A stretch of 64,000 bases of DNA from an uncultured Christensenellaceae bacterium (GTDB taxonomy: Bacteria > Bacillota > Clostridia > Christensenellales > UBA3700). Shown one piece after another: positions 1 to 8,051 of this stretch (its first letter is position 1; each line of letters starts with the position of its first letter). The position numbers and the translations under genes were made by a program. The notes under the pieces were generated by a model, which saw only the letters and a program-made list of their open reading frames with translations, was not told the DNA's origin and made no database searches. The stretch covers positions 1 through 64,000 of the forward strand of contig CAJUMY010000005.1 of NCBI GenBank assembly GCA_910587685.1, read 5' to 3'.

Positions 1-1993
1 TCTGCCTTTTGCTCTCGTCCGCTCCCGTCTCCCAACTCCAACTGTCGTGAGTGACCGTAACCGTAAGCGTCTTCTTCTTGATCTCCACGGTCATATCGTA
101 CGCCGCAGTGCTCGTTCCGCCTTCCCACTGCGTGCTAGCTCCGTTATCTGCAAGCATTACCGTTATTACGTACTTGCCCGCTCTCTTTGCGGTGAGCGTT
201 CCGTCGGTATTCACCGTTATACCTCCGTCGCTCTGCGTTGTAGGCGTGCTGTCGTCGCGCTTTGCCGTTATCTTGACGTCGCCAGTCACGTTACTTAGCG
301 TGAACGTCTTGTCGCTACCGTCGTACTCGTAACTGCTAGCTCCGCTGATACTAGGCTTCTTTATATCTTTCTTTTTGATCTCAAAATCAATGCTTAGATT
401 CTTAGTCGTATCTATTTCATAGTTACATTCGTTAATTATCTTAGGTACGGCTTTATATTTACCTACCGCTGTAGGAACCGCGTTCGGAGTAGTGTGCGAA
501 GTTCCGTCGCGTCCGCTGTACGTGAAACCGAATTGAGGCTCTCCGCTCGTTCCTATGTCTCCCGAATATATCTCTCCGCTAATGTACGCGGCTTTCGGCA
601 AGCCAGTAGCGCTGTCGAGCGTGAGCGTCGCTCCTATCTTCTTTTTAGTTATCGTGAATTTGAATTTCCTGACCGTAGGACTCTCCCCGATCGACGTATC
701 CGGAGTTCCTGCAAATATTCTTCCTAAATCCGCGATCTCAGGTTTTATCGTCGCGGTGCACGTATATTCTCCTACGTCTATCATTCCGCTGTCATATGTA
801 ACGTCAATTTTATCCGAGTCGTACCAATCGGGCAATTTATCGAGAGACGACAAAGTTACTTGATTTCCGCTATACATAGCGCTGACATCTGTAGGAGGTA
901 GTAGATATGCCGAACTATTATATGCCGTGCTAAGATCTAAGTGAATAGCTGGACGAATATAACATGGTGTTCCTACCTCTTCAATAACATGACTATTATC
1001 CGATATAGTACTAATTTTATTGTAAAAATTAAAATTTCCAGAACGTGTCCAATAATTTGAAGTACTGCTACCCAAAGACAATTGTTCATTACTTAATTTC
1101 CATATGCTCTCATCTCTCAAAAATACTTTGGTACCTGTCTCTATAATTGACGGTACCCATACATAATCATTGCCCCATGCGTCGTATCTGATGCCGTTAA
1201 ACGTATCGTCAGGTGAATAATGAACAGTATTTCCTCCGTCATTCGATAAATTGCTGAGAGCCTCGTTTATAAAATTACCGCCACCGATTCTTGTGAACGT
1301 TGACTCCGTCTGTTGATATAAGATATTTTTAGGTTGTACTAAAAATTTTTCTATAAATTCTTTATTCGCATCATAAAATAAACTATCAGTCTTCATAGCC
1401 TTTTCTCTAACTTTGCTAGAACTGTATACGTTGGCTCCTCTTACGTTACCGCCTTCGGACCAAGCAACCGGCGAATATGTGTGACCTGTTGTCACTAAAG
1501 TGGCTATCACGTGACCTCTATTATCAAGAGTTAACGATGCTACTGAAAAATTTGAGCTCAAAATTCGTATAACAATGCCACAATCAACGTTCTGAGCGTT
1601 AACGTTAGCGTTTATAATTGAAGAAGGTACTACATAATACGGCTGTGAAGCGAGCGCCGAAGAAGAATTTTTCCCGTACTTTTCGTAATCTTCCTTTCCG
1701 TTCTCATGGATGAAAGTATTCACGTCGTCAATAGTCGCATCTTTTTTCCCTGTAACTTTGGAAAATAATTCTTTTAGATATGTTGTATTAAAACTTTCTT
1801 TTTCTAATTCATATAATTCGCCGATTTGACTACCGTCTCCATTAGGACCTACTTTGTATGCCATATTTACATTTAACGCATACGATGTATCCGTATTGAC
1901 GTTAAACGCCACGCACAATATCATCATCAAACATATGAAAACGACAAAAATTATGCTGATTGATCTTAGTATTTTATTATTGATAACACTCAT
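1..1993 (-). CDS. Secreted DUF6273-type protein with Ig-like repeats (3' end beyond window)
   Basis: The frame is open from an ATG at 1993 to the window edge, about 664 codons, so the C-terminus is missing. A GGAG ribosome binding site lies just upstream. Residues 1 to about 40 are a signal peptide: a short basic start, then a long hydrophobic stretch. Residues about 270-355 look like a DUF6273 domain, with the motif DYVWVPS, a later W-x-R, and the typical ending CYIRPAIHLDLS. The rest, from about residue 365, is Ig/MBG-like beta repeats rich in Thr, Lys and Gly, with segments such as YDGSDKTFTLSNV. Family knowledge says DUF6273 occurs in secreted clostridial proteins of unknown function. I infer an exported surface or cell-wall-associated protein. 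The start is well supported; the function is not known. Confidence 0.75.
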   Translation of the reverse strand, partial: MSVINNKILRSISIIFVVFICLMMILCVAFNVNTDTSYALNVNMAYKVGPNGDGSQIGELYELEKESFNTTYLKELFSKVTGKKDATIDDVNTFIHENGKEDYEKYGKNSSSALASQPYYVVPSSIINANVNAQNVDCGIVIRILSSNFSVASLTLDNRGHVIATLVTTGHTYSPVAWSEGGNVRGANVYSSSKVREKAMKTDSLFYDANKEFIEKFLVQPKNILYQQTESTFTRIGGGNFINEALSNLSNDGGNTVHYSPDDTFNGIRYDAWGNDYVWVPSIIETGTKVFLRDESIWKLSNEQLSLGSSTSNYWTRSGNFNFYNKISTISDNSHVIEEVGTPCYIRPAIHLDLSTAYNSSAYLLPPTDVSAMYSGNQVTLSSLDKLPDWYDSDKIDVTYDSGMIDVGEYTCTATIKPEIADLGRIFAGTPDTSIGESPTVRKFKFTITKKKIGATLTLDSATGLPKAAYISGEIYSGDIGTSGEPQFGFTYSGRDGTSHTTPNAVPTAVGKYKAVPKIINECNYEIDTTKNLSIDFEIKKKDIKKPSISGASSYEYDGSDKTFTLSNVTGDVKITAKRDDSTPTTQSDGGITVNTDGTLTAKRAGKYVITVMLADNGASTQWEGGTSTAAYDMTVEIKKKTLTVTVTHDSWSWETGADESKRQ

Positions 1994-2107
1994 ATCCAAT
2001 CTCCTCTTCTTCCGCACTTCCTATTCTGATCCTTCTCGTTTTGAAAACGAAAAGCGAGGCAAATCCAAAATTTACCTCTTAAAAATCGACTTTGTATCCT
2101 TACTCGA

Positions 2108-2282
2108 ATACATCTCCTGTTACGATAGATGTTCTTTTTGAAGAAAATTGAGTGTCAAAAAACATAAGATACATATTTTTATGCATAAAACCTATAAAAT
2201 TAGCAAAAACTATTGACTTTCGAGTACAAAATGCTTGATAATATAAATATAAAAAGAACATCTATCGTAACAAGAGATGTAT
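2108..2282. repeat. Element with 32-bp terminal inverted repeats (MITE-like)
   Basis: The arms are 2108-2139 and 2251-2282. The right arm is the reverse complement of the left over 32 nt with one mismatch; the shared core is GTTACGATAGATGTTCTTTT. The 111-bp interior is AT-rich and has no coding frame. It carries a possible plus-strand promoter: TTGACT at 2213-2218 and GATAAT at 2237-2242, spacer 18. The element lies just upstream of the secreted-protein gene, whose transcript starts nearby on the opposite strand. Size and layout suggest a non-autonomous transposable element or a long RNA stem. No transposase or target-site duplication was recognised. Confidence 0.6.
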
Positions 2283-2441
2283 TTTTCTTCTAATTCATAT
2301 TTTTGGTAATCGCGTAGCCGTGAAAACTAAATAGCTACAGACCGCAAAATTGGTATTAAATCGACATATGACGGTACAGCAAAGGTATTTGCCCGATCTA
2401 CTACAACGTTAAAAACATCGGTAACGGCATCGCCGCCGTAT
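2283..2441. other. Gap with weak hairpin and short open frames
   Basis: This gap follows the stop of the small membrane protein. On the minus strand it has an ACGGC/GCCGT hairpin near 2424-2439 followed, after a gap, by a short T run, a weak terminator candidate. Short frames without start codons are open on both strands; the minus one (2327-2443) reads like coding sequence but is too short to name. Confidence 0.3.
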
Positions 2442-2984
2442 TCAGTTCTTGAAGATGCGGCTCTTCAATATTCGTCTAAGATTGATATAGACGAGCCGCA
2501 TAAGCAGGTCGTAGAGAGAGAACGCGATATATGATATGACGACGAACAGCCACACGGGGATATTCTCCTCTATGCCGTCCATATTGACGAACAGATCCAT
2601 TATATACCACATCGCGACGAACGCCGCGGTGAAATAGACGAGCTTAACGACGGTGATGATCGCTATACGGAGAACCTTAGGCAGTCTCTCCACTCGGTAG
2701 AGTCTAAAGTCAAGCAGATACGCTATGACCGTATAGCTACCGAAAAATATCGCGAACCAAAGCGATCCGTATATCCCTATCGTGAGCATAGCTAACGCTC
2801 CTGCGCTGAACAGAGCGAATAACGCGCTCTTGACGCTGTCCGTAGTAAGCGGCAACATTATCGCAACCGCCGCGACAGCGTTCAGCGAAAGAGTCATCAT
2901 ATCAACGTAGAAAGATATCAGCACCGCTATATACGCAAGCGCCGCGCTGATACCTGCAAGAGCGATTACGCGCGACCTCTTCAT
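2442..2984 (-). CDS. Small integral membrane protein (ECF S-component-like)
   Basis: The gene encodes 180 residues that are mostly hydrophobic, with about five to six membrane segments from residue 7 onward and a basic C-terminus (RRILKSRIFKN). The start MKRSRVIALAGISAALAYIA followed by a hydrophobic hairpin resembles S-components of ECF vitamin transporters and other small clostridial membrane proteins, but no substrate motif is visible. The ATG follows an AAGGTGAT ribosome binding site that overlaps the stop region of the preceding J-domain gene, so it is the last gene of the trpS operon. It ends in TGA. Transport is only a guess from topology. Confidence 0.75.
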   Translation of the reverse strand: MKRSRVIALAGISAALAYIAVLISFYVDMMTLSLNAVAAVAIMLPLTTDSVKSALFALFSAGALAMLTIGIYGSLWFAIFFGSYTVIAYLLDFRLYRVERLPKVLRIAIITVVKLVYFTAAFVAMWYIMDLFVNMDGIEENIPVWLFVVISYIAFSLYDLLMRLVYINLRRILKSRIFKN

Positions 2985-2993
2985 ACTATCACC

Positions 2994-3635
2994 TTAACAG
3001 CAGGGAATACAGTCTCCGCCCATACACTCGCAACACGAGTCGCAACACATAGCGAGACAGCACGTATCGCAACACGCGTTAGCTCCCGCCTCGGCGTTGC
3101 CGTAATTCGGTTCGCTGTAACCCGCTCTCTGCTGTCCGCCTGCGACGTTATCGGCTCCCGACAGTTTGCCGTTTGCGGTATCATCAATATATTTGCTCAT
3201 CTTATCGAGCGCGCCGCTATACTTCGCGTTATACGGCTCGAGGGCGATACATATCTCGAGCTGCTTCTTGCTCTCGGTATGCCATCCCTTCTTGAAGTAC
3301 ACCATAGCCTGATAGTAGTGCCACTCGGCGTCTCTTACGTCGATATTATCGAGCTGCCTCTGAGCGTCGTCGTAATTTCCGTCCTTGACAGACTTCTCGA
3401 CGTCTACGAATCTCGTTCCGAAATTTTCGAGCTGCTGCTTTCTCTCGAGATCGTCGATACATTCGGAATAGGCGAGCTCTATCTCGGAGAGCTTCTTCGT
3501 GGCTTCCATACCTACTTCGCCTTCCAAGAATCTGTCTGCCGAATAGCGGTCCTTTAGCCTTGCGTACGCCTCGCGCACCTCGCTCTCGCTAGCTCCCTCT
3601 TCCAGTCCCAATACTAAATACGGGTCTTTTTGCAT
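2994..3635 (-). CDS. Degenerate J-domain/TPR-like protein with Cys-rich tail
   Basis: This 213-residue protein begins with a J-domain (residues 3-60; DPYLVLGLEEGASESEVREA). The catalytic HPD tripeptide is replaced by Ser32-Ala33-Asp34 (RYSADR), so stimulation of DnaK is unlikely by the known mechanism. Residues about 85-150 form a TPR-like helical region (EWHYYQAMVYFKKGWHTESK). After a low-complexity linker, the last 27 residues hold 12 cysteines, many as CC pairs (CCDTCC, CCDSCC, CIPCC). The gene starts inside the 3' end of the DUF5685 gene (22-nt overlap, GGAGGAAA ribosome binding site), so translation is probably coupled. Possible roles are metal or lipid-modified membrane attachment; neither is shown. 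Confidence 0.8.
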   Translation of the reverse strand: MQKDPYLVLGLEEGASESEVREAYARLKDRYSADRFLEGEVGMEATKKLSEIELAYSECIDDLERKQQLENFGTRFVDVEKSVKDGNYDDAQRQLDNIDVRDAEWHYYQAMVYFKKGWHTESKKQLEICIALEPYNAKYSGALDKMSKYIDDTANGKLSGADNVAGGQQRAGYSEPNYGNAEAGANACCDTCCLAMCCDSCCECMGGDCIPCC

Positions 3636-4486
3636 TTACATTTCCTCCCGAGAATCTCGTCGATACGGGACTTCAACCCGTACCAAAGGACGTTGGTCAC
3701 AACGCCTTCGTTCGAAATCATCTTAACGTTACTATATGAATCCTTGATCGCGTTGTACGTCGAATAAAGGATAAACTTTATTTCTTCGCCTCTGTCACAG
3801 TCGAACTTTTCCCTCGACTCGTAATGATACCCTACCAAAAAGGGATTATACTCCTTTTTCTTAAAGTCGCTCTCTACGTCGTCTATAGCGTCGAGTATAT
3901 ACACGAATCTCCCGAGATGATACGACAGCTCGCCGAGACTATCCGTATAACTCTCTCCCGAAAGAGACCTGACGGTCTCCTTCAATATAACGCCGAAGGG
4001 ATGCGCTACCCTGTCAACGCTCGACTCGTTAGCCTTCTCCAGCGCCGACTGCTCCTTAAAATACCGTTCCATTAAGGCGGCGAGCTCGCTCTCGCGCTTT
4101 TCAGCGCGTCTATAATGTCTCTTTATCACCGCGCCGTCTATAAACTTTTTGGAAAAAGACCTATCGTCGTTGACGTCGTCTACGCACTTATAATGAGCAA
4201 GAAGCGTGTTGACGTCGACTATCCTCTCGAGTAGCGCGTCGCTCTTTAAGACAGGCTTCTTTTTGAGCGGAGCGAGTATACAGCCCTCGCTCTTGATATT
4301 CGCCTTATCCCCTCTCGCTCCGCGTACGAGTAGCGAGAGGAAAGTGACGTCGTAATTCGTCAAAAATCGCATCGCCTCGCCGCATCTCTCGCCTATAGCC
4401 TTGCAAAGTCCGCAGTAATAGGCGCGGTAGAGCGAATAGTCTTTCATGAACATATTGGGCTTGTCGGGAATAACGTATCCAAACAT
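3614..4486 (-). CDS. DUF5685 family protein
   Basis: The 290-residue product begins MFGYVIPDKPNMFMKDYSLY and carries an early Cys cluster (YYCGLCKAIGERCG, Cys25, Cys28, Cys35), which are hallmarks of DUF5685. The body is predominantly helical and charged; the C-terminus is a short KCKCKK tail. The family is widespread in uncultured Clostridia and has no known function. Its start overlaps the trpS stop (TAATG), and its 3' end overlaps the J-domain gene, so the three are co-translated. The recurrent pairing with a J-domain/Cys-rich partner suggests a shared, perhaps metal-related, role; this is inference. Confidence 0.85.
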   Translation of the reverse strand: MFGYVIPDKPNMFMKDYSLYRAYYCGLCKAIGERCGEAMRFLTNYDVTFLSLLVRGARGDKANIKSEGCILAPLKKKPVLKSDALLERIVDVNTLLAHYKCVDDVNDDRSFSKKFIDGAVIKRHYRRAEKRESELAALMERYFKEQSALEKANESSVDRVAHPFGVILKETVRSLSGESYTDSLGELSYHLGRFVYILDAIDDVESDFKKKEYNPFLVGYHYESREKFDCDRGEEIKFILYSTYNAIKDSYSNVKMISNEGVVTNVLWYGLKSRIDEILGRKCKCKKTRI

Positions 4487-5487
4487 TATCTTTCCACGAA
4501 CCCTACTTTTTTATATACCTTTCTCATCGTCCTAAACGCTATCGACTTAGCGCGCTCGGCGCCCTCTCTAGCGACCTTCATGATATACTCCTTGTCGCCG
4601 ACTATATCGAGGTATCTATTCCTTATAGGCTCGAGAACGTTGACAACGCTGTCTGCGACCGCCGTCTTGAACGTCCCGTAATTCATATCCGTACACGCCT
4701 TCTCCGCGTCCTCAAGCGAAATGCCGTTGCACGAAGCGTAGATAGTGAGCAAATTCTTGATACCGGGCTTCTCATCCGAAAGATACACTCTCGAATCTGA
4801 ATCGGTAACCGCTCTCTTGATCTTTCTCCTGATAGCGTCGTTATCGTCGATGAGCATGATAGTCGCGTTCTCGTCGGGATCGGACTTGCTCATCTTGCTA
4901 GTCGGATCCTGAAGGCTCATGACCTTAGCGCCCGTCGTCGGGATATAGCCCTCCGGAACAGTGAATACGTCGCCGTATATGTTATTGAATCTCGCCGCTA
5001 TATCTCTCGCCATCTCGAGATGCTGTTTTTGGTCGATGCCTATAGGCACGAGCGAAGTATTGTACAGAAGAATATCCGCCGCCATCAATATCGGATAGTC
5101 CATAAGTCCCATATTGACGTTGTCGGCGTGCTTTGCAGACTTTTCCTTGAACTGCGTCATTCTCGACGCTTCTCCTACGTAGGTGAAGCAGTTGAGTATC
5201 CAACAGAGTTCCGCATGCTCGGAAACGTGCGACTGAATATACATAATATTCTTATCGGGGTCGAGTCCGCACGCAAGATACTGAGCAAAAAAAGATAACG
5301 TCCTCTTCCTCAGCTCGGCAGGGTCCTGCCTAACGGTCAGAGAGTGCATATCTACTATGCTGTATATACACTGCGTATCTTCGCTCTTCTGGAGCTCAAG
5401 CCAATTACTTATAGCTCCGACATAGTTACCGAGCGTTATCACGCCGGAAGGCTGAATACCGCTATAAATAATCTTCTTTGCTTCCAT
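4486..5487 (-). CDS. trpS: Tryptophanyl-tRNA synthetase
   Basis: Charges tRNA-Trp with tryptophan in the cytoplasm using ATP. The 333-residue length fits bacterial TrpRS. The class I signature is seen as PSGVITLGNYVGAI (HIGH-like motif) near the N-terminus and as KMSKSDPD mid-protein. I chose the ATG at 5487, preceding EAKKIIYSGIQPSG, because an AAGGAG ribosome binding site lies 6 nt upstream; an ATG further upstream lies at the promoter and would add 19 unrelated residues. It is the first gene of an operon with DUF5685, the J-domain gene and the small membrane protein. No T-box leader is visible in the short 5' region. Confidence 0.97.
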   Translation of the reverse strand: MEAKKIIYSGIQPSGVITLGNYVGAISNWLELQKSEDTQCIYSIVDMHSLTVRQDPAELRKRTLSFFAQYLACGLDPDKNIMYIQSHVSEHAELCWILNCFTYVGEASRMTQFKEKSAKHADNVNMGLMDYPILMAADILLYNTSLVPIGIDQKQHLEMARDIAARFNNIYGDVFTVPEGYIPTTGAKVMSLQDPTSKMSKSDPDENATIMLIDDNDAIRRKIKRAVTDSDSRVYLSDEKPGIKNLLTIYASCNGISLEDAEKACTDMNYGTFKTAVADSVVNVLEPIRNRYLDIVGDKEYIMKVAREGAERAKSIAFRTMRKVYKKVGFVER

Positions 5488-5532
5488 TACTTTCTCCTTT
5501 TTGCATAACGCAACGATTAAATTATACAGTGA

Positions 5533-5561
5533 ATTATACCACATTATTCTCGATAAGTAAA
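5533..5561 (-). promoter_or_regulatory. Promoter of trpS operon
   Basis: Read on the minus strand: -35 TTTACT (5561-5556), 17-nt spacer, extended -10 TGGTATAAT with TATAAT at 5538-5533. Transcription would start about 40 nt before the trpS ATG. Confidence 0.6.
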
Positions 5562-5684
5562 TTCAAATTATCGCCGATAATCAAAAATAACTCCATCGAC
5601 ACCCGATTTTTACCGAAAATACACAATTACGCGTTACGTATAAGCTAAAAATAATATCCTTTCATCCGCTTGACGCCGCTAACG

Positions 5685-5710
5685 ACAAAAAAGACGGCAA
5701 AAGCCGCCTC
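5685..5710 (-). terminator. Rho-independent terminator after uvrC
   Basis: Minus-strand hairpin GGCGGC-TTTT-GCCGTC followed by TTTTTT. It lies about 250 nt downstream of the uvrC stop on the same strand. Confidence 0.65.
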
Positions 5711-5959
5711 TTATCATACGCGTTTAATTCCAGCCAAACCGATCATCTAAATCATTAGAAAAGACGATACCGACGCCGTTTTTCATATACCGCATTTACG
5801 TCAGCGATATAATATATCAATATATCAGCATATTCGCATAATAGCATTTCGTACTGCGTAACGCTTTGGCAATGAATATAGATACTATATATAATATTAT
5901 TAATAATATCAATATATCAATAGCTTAGTCATATATCAATAGATTAGTTTGCCGTCCTG
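5711..5959. other. AT-rich untranslated stretch with reiterated ATATATCAAT
   Basis: No gene is seen. The motif ATATATCAAT recurs at about 5813-5830 and 5907-5945, giving imprecise short direct repeats. No RNA gene or protein fragment was recognised. It is probably the 3' untranslated region of uvrC. Confidence 0.4.
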
Positions 5960-7828
5960 TCACTCGTCAAGTTCTCCGCTTAGACCGCCCGCCGCGTCGC
6001 TATCCTTAAAGTACTTGACGATATTCTCCGCGACGCTCTTCCTCATCCTCGGAATAGCGATAAGCTCGTCATAGGTAGCCTTCTCAATATTTTCCATACT
6101 CTTGAACTTATCCATCAAAGCGTCGAAAGTGCTCTTGCCGAGTCCGTCTATCTTCTCCATCAAGACGCTCGCGACCTGTCTCTTTTCGCGAAGTTTCCTA
6201 TGAAAAGTTATCGCGAAGCGGTGCGCCTCGTCACGCAGTCTTTGAAGAAGTCTGAGTCCGTAACTGTTCTTGTCCATTCTGAGCGGAACATTGCTATCAA
6301 AAAGATAAATATCCTCGAATCTCTCCGCAAGTCCTATAACGTTGAGATCAGTCATACCCACCTCTTCGAGCGCCTGTTTTGTGTAGGTCAACTGCCCCGG
6401 ACCGCCGTCTATGACCACCAAATCGGGAAGCTTTGAAAACGAAGAATCCTTCCCCTCTTTGTAGCGCATAAAACGGCGCGTAATCGTCTCTTTCATTGAC
6501 GCAAAGTCGTTCGCGCCCTCGACGGTGCGTATCTTGAAACGCCTGTACTGCGATCTGTCGGGTTCGCCGTTGGTAAAGACGACCATTGAAGAAACCTTGT
6601 CTCTGCCGCTTATATTTGAAATATCGAAACACTCCATTCTGATAGGCATCTTGGGTAGTTTTAGAAATTCCTGAAGCTGAGTCATACCGCCTATCGTCAT
6701 ATTCTCTTTCCTCTCCATGAGCCCTATCGACTTTTCGAGATAATCGACGGCGTTATTGACAGCCATATCTGCAAGCTGACGTCTTATGCCCATCTTAGGA
6801 GAAAGAACGTTGACTCTGCGTCCAGACTTTTCGCTGAGATATTCCTCGATAACGTCCGCGCCCTCGATGTCGATAGCCGTCACTATTTCGTGAGCGTTAA
6901 AGAGCGAATTATCGTAGTAGCTCATAATGTAGTTCGCAAGCGCTATCTCGTCCGAACTGACGTCGAGTATCACTTCTTTATGTCCGCCGAGCAGTTTTCC
7001 GCCCCTTACGATGAGCAACGAAACTACGGTATTAAAGCCGTTCGAAGCTATTGCGAATACGTCAATGTCGATATTCTTCGGCAACGCCGTTATCTGTTTT
7101 CGCACTATCTTATCAAGTATCTTGAGCTTGTCTCTATAGAACAGAGCGAGCTCGAAGTCCTCTTCCTCCGACGCCGACGTCATCTTCTTATAAAGTATCT
7201 CCTCGACCTCTTTGTCCTCTCCGCCGAGGAATGAAACTACCTTGTCTATAACGCGTCTATACTCGCCCTTAGTACATAGCCCTGCGCAAGGCGCAAGACA
7301 TCTGCCTATATGATGATTGAGACACGGTCTGTGGTTTTTGGGTATCTTTGAAAAATTCAGCCCGCACTCTCTCACGGGAAACGCCGAATACAGTATCTCG
7401 GTTATCTCCTTGACGGAAATGCCCTGCATATACGGTCCGAAATATTTCGCGCCGTCCTGCTTTAACTTCCTCACTATCTCGATCCTAGGAAAATCTTCCT
7501 TTAGGTTTATACGCAAAAACGGATAGTTTTTATCGTCCTTGAGAAGAATATTATACGGCGGCTTATGCTTTTTGATAAGATTATTTTCAAGAACTAGCGC
7601 CTCGATCTCGTTATTCGTCATAATGTAATTAAAGTCGTCGATTTTTTCTACGAGCTTCATTACCTTAACAGTCTTGCTTGTTCCCTCTTGAAAATACTGT
7701 TTCACCCTGTTCTTGAGAACTTTCGCTTTGCCTATGTATAATATCTGCTTGTCTTTCGAAAGCATTATATACACGCCGCTGCTGTCGGGCAGATCCTTAA
7801 GTTTTGCCTTAATTTTTTCACTGATCAT
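5960..7828 (-). CDS. uvrC: Excinuclease ABC subunit C
   Basis: Nucleotide excision repair: UvrC joins the UvrB-damaged DNA complex and makes both incisions. The 622-residue protein has the N-terminal GIY-YIG nuclease (residues 13-95; GVYIMLSKDKQILYIGKAK), a UVR motif that contacts UvrB (about 215-240; EEDFELALFYRDKLKILDKI), a UvrC RNase H-like domain (about 370-540, with FDISNISG and VIDGGPGQL), and paired C-terminal helix-hairpin-helix motifs (IDGLGKST and IPRMRKSVAENI). Length and domain order are normal. The ribosome binding site is weak (GAAGAAT). It is transcribed alone, with uvrA and uvrB not in the window. Confidence 0.97.
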   Translation of the reverse strand: MISEKIKAKLKDLPDSSGVYIMLSKDKQILYIGKAKVLKNRVKQYFQEGTSKTVKVMKLVEKIDDFNYIMTNNEIEALVLENNLIKKHKPPYNILLKDDKNYPFLRINLKEDFPRIEIVRKLKQDGAKYFGPYMQGISVKEITEILYSAFPVRECGLNFSKIPKNHRPCLNHHIGRCLAPCAGLCTKGEYRRVIDKVVSFLGGEDKEVEEILYKKMTSASEEEDFELALFYRDKLKILDKIVRKQITALPKNIDIDVFAIASNGFNTVVSLLIVRGGKLLGGHKEVILDVSSDEIALANYIMSYYDNSLFNAHEIVTAIDIEGADVIEEYLSEKSGRRVNVLSPKMGIRRQLADMAVNNAVDYLEKSIGLMERKENMTIGGMTQLQEFLKLPKMPIRMECFDISNISGRDKVSSMVVFTNGEPDRSQYRRFKIRTVEGANDFASMKETITRRFMRYKEGKDSSFSKLPDLVVIDGGPGQLTYTKQALEEVGMTDLNVIGLAERFEDIYLFDSNVPLRMDKNSYGLRLLQRLRDEAHRFAITFHRKLREKRQVASVLMEKIDGLGKSTFDALMDKFKSMENIEKATYDELIAIPRMRKSVAENIVKYFKDSDAAGGLSGELDE

Positions 7829-8051
7829 ATTCTTCGTATCTTTTCCGATAAATTTTTTGTTTTTTCTTTATTCAATATAAATTTTTCATTAATAACAGGA
7901 CGCAAAAACATATCTTTTCGTTCGCTCTTACTGTATTTTCCGACTTTATATAAACGCAAAAGCTGACGCAAATAAAATATCTAATTACGCCTTGACAAAA
8001 TAACGATTAAGAGCGTATGCGAAATAACGGCGATACGTTCGCTTTACTTAT

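Noticed and set aside
2327..2443. 39-codon minus-strand frame directly after the small membrane protein (reads EYGGDAVTDVFNVVV onward)
   Set aside because: It looks protein-like but is short, lacks a start, is shifted relative to the upstream gene and matches nothing I can name.
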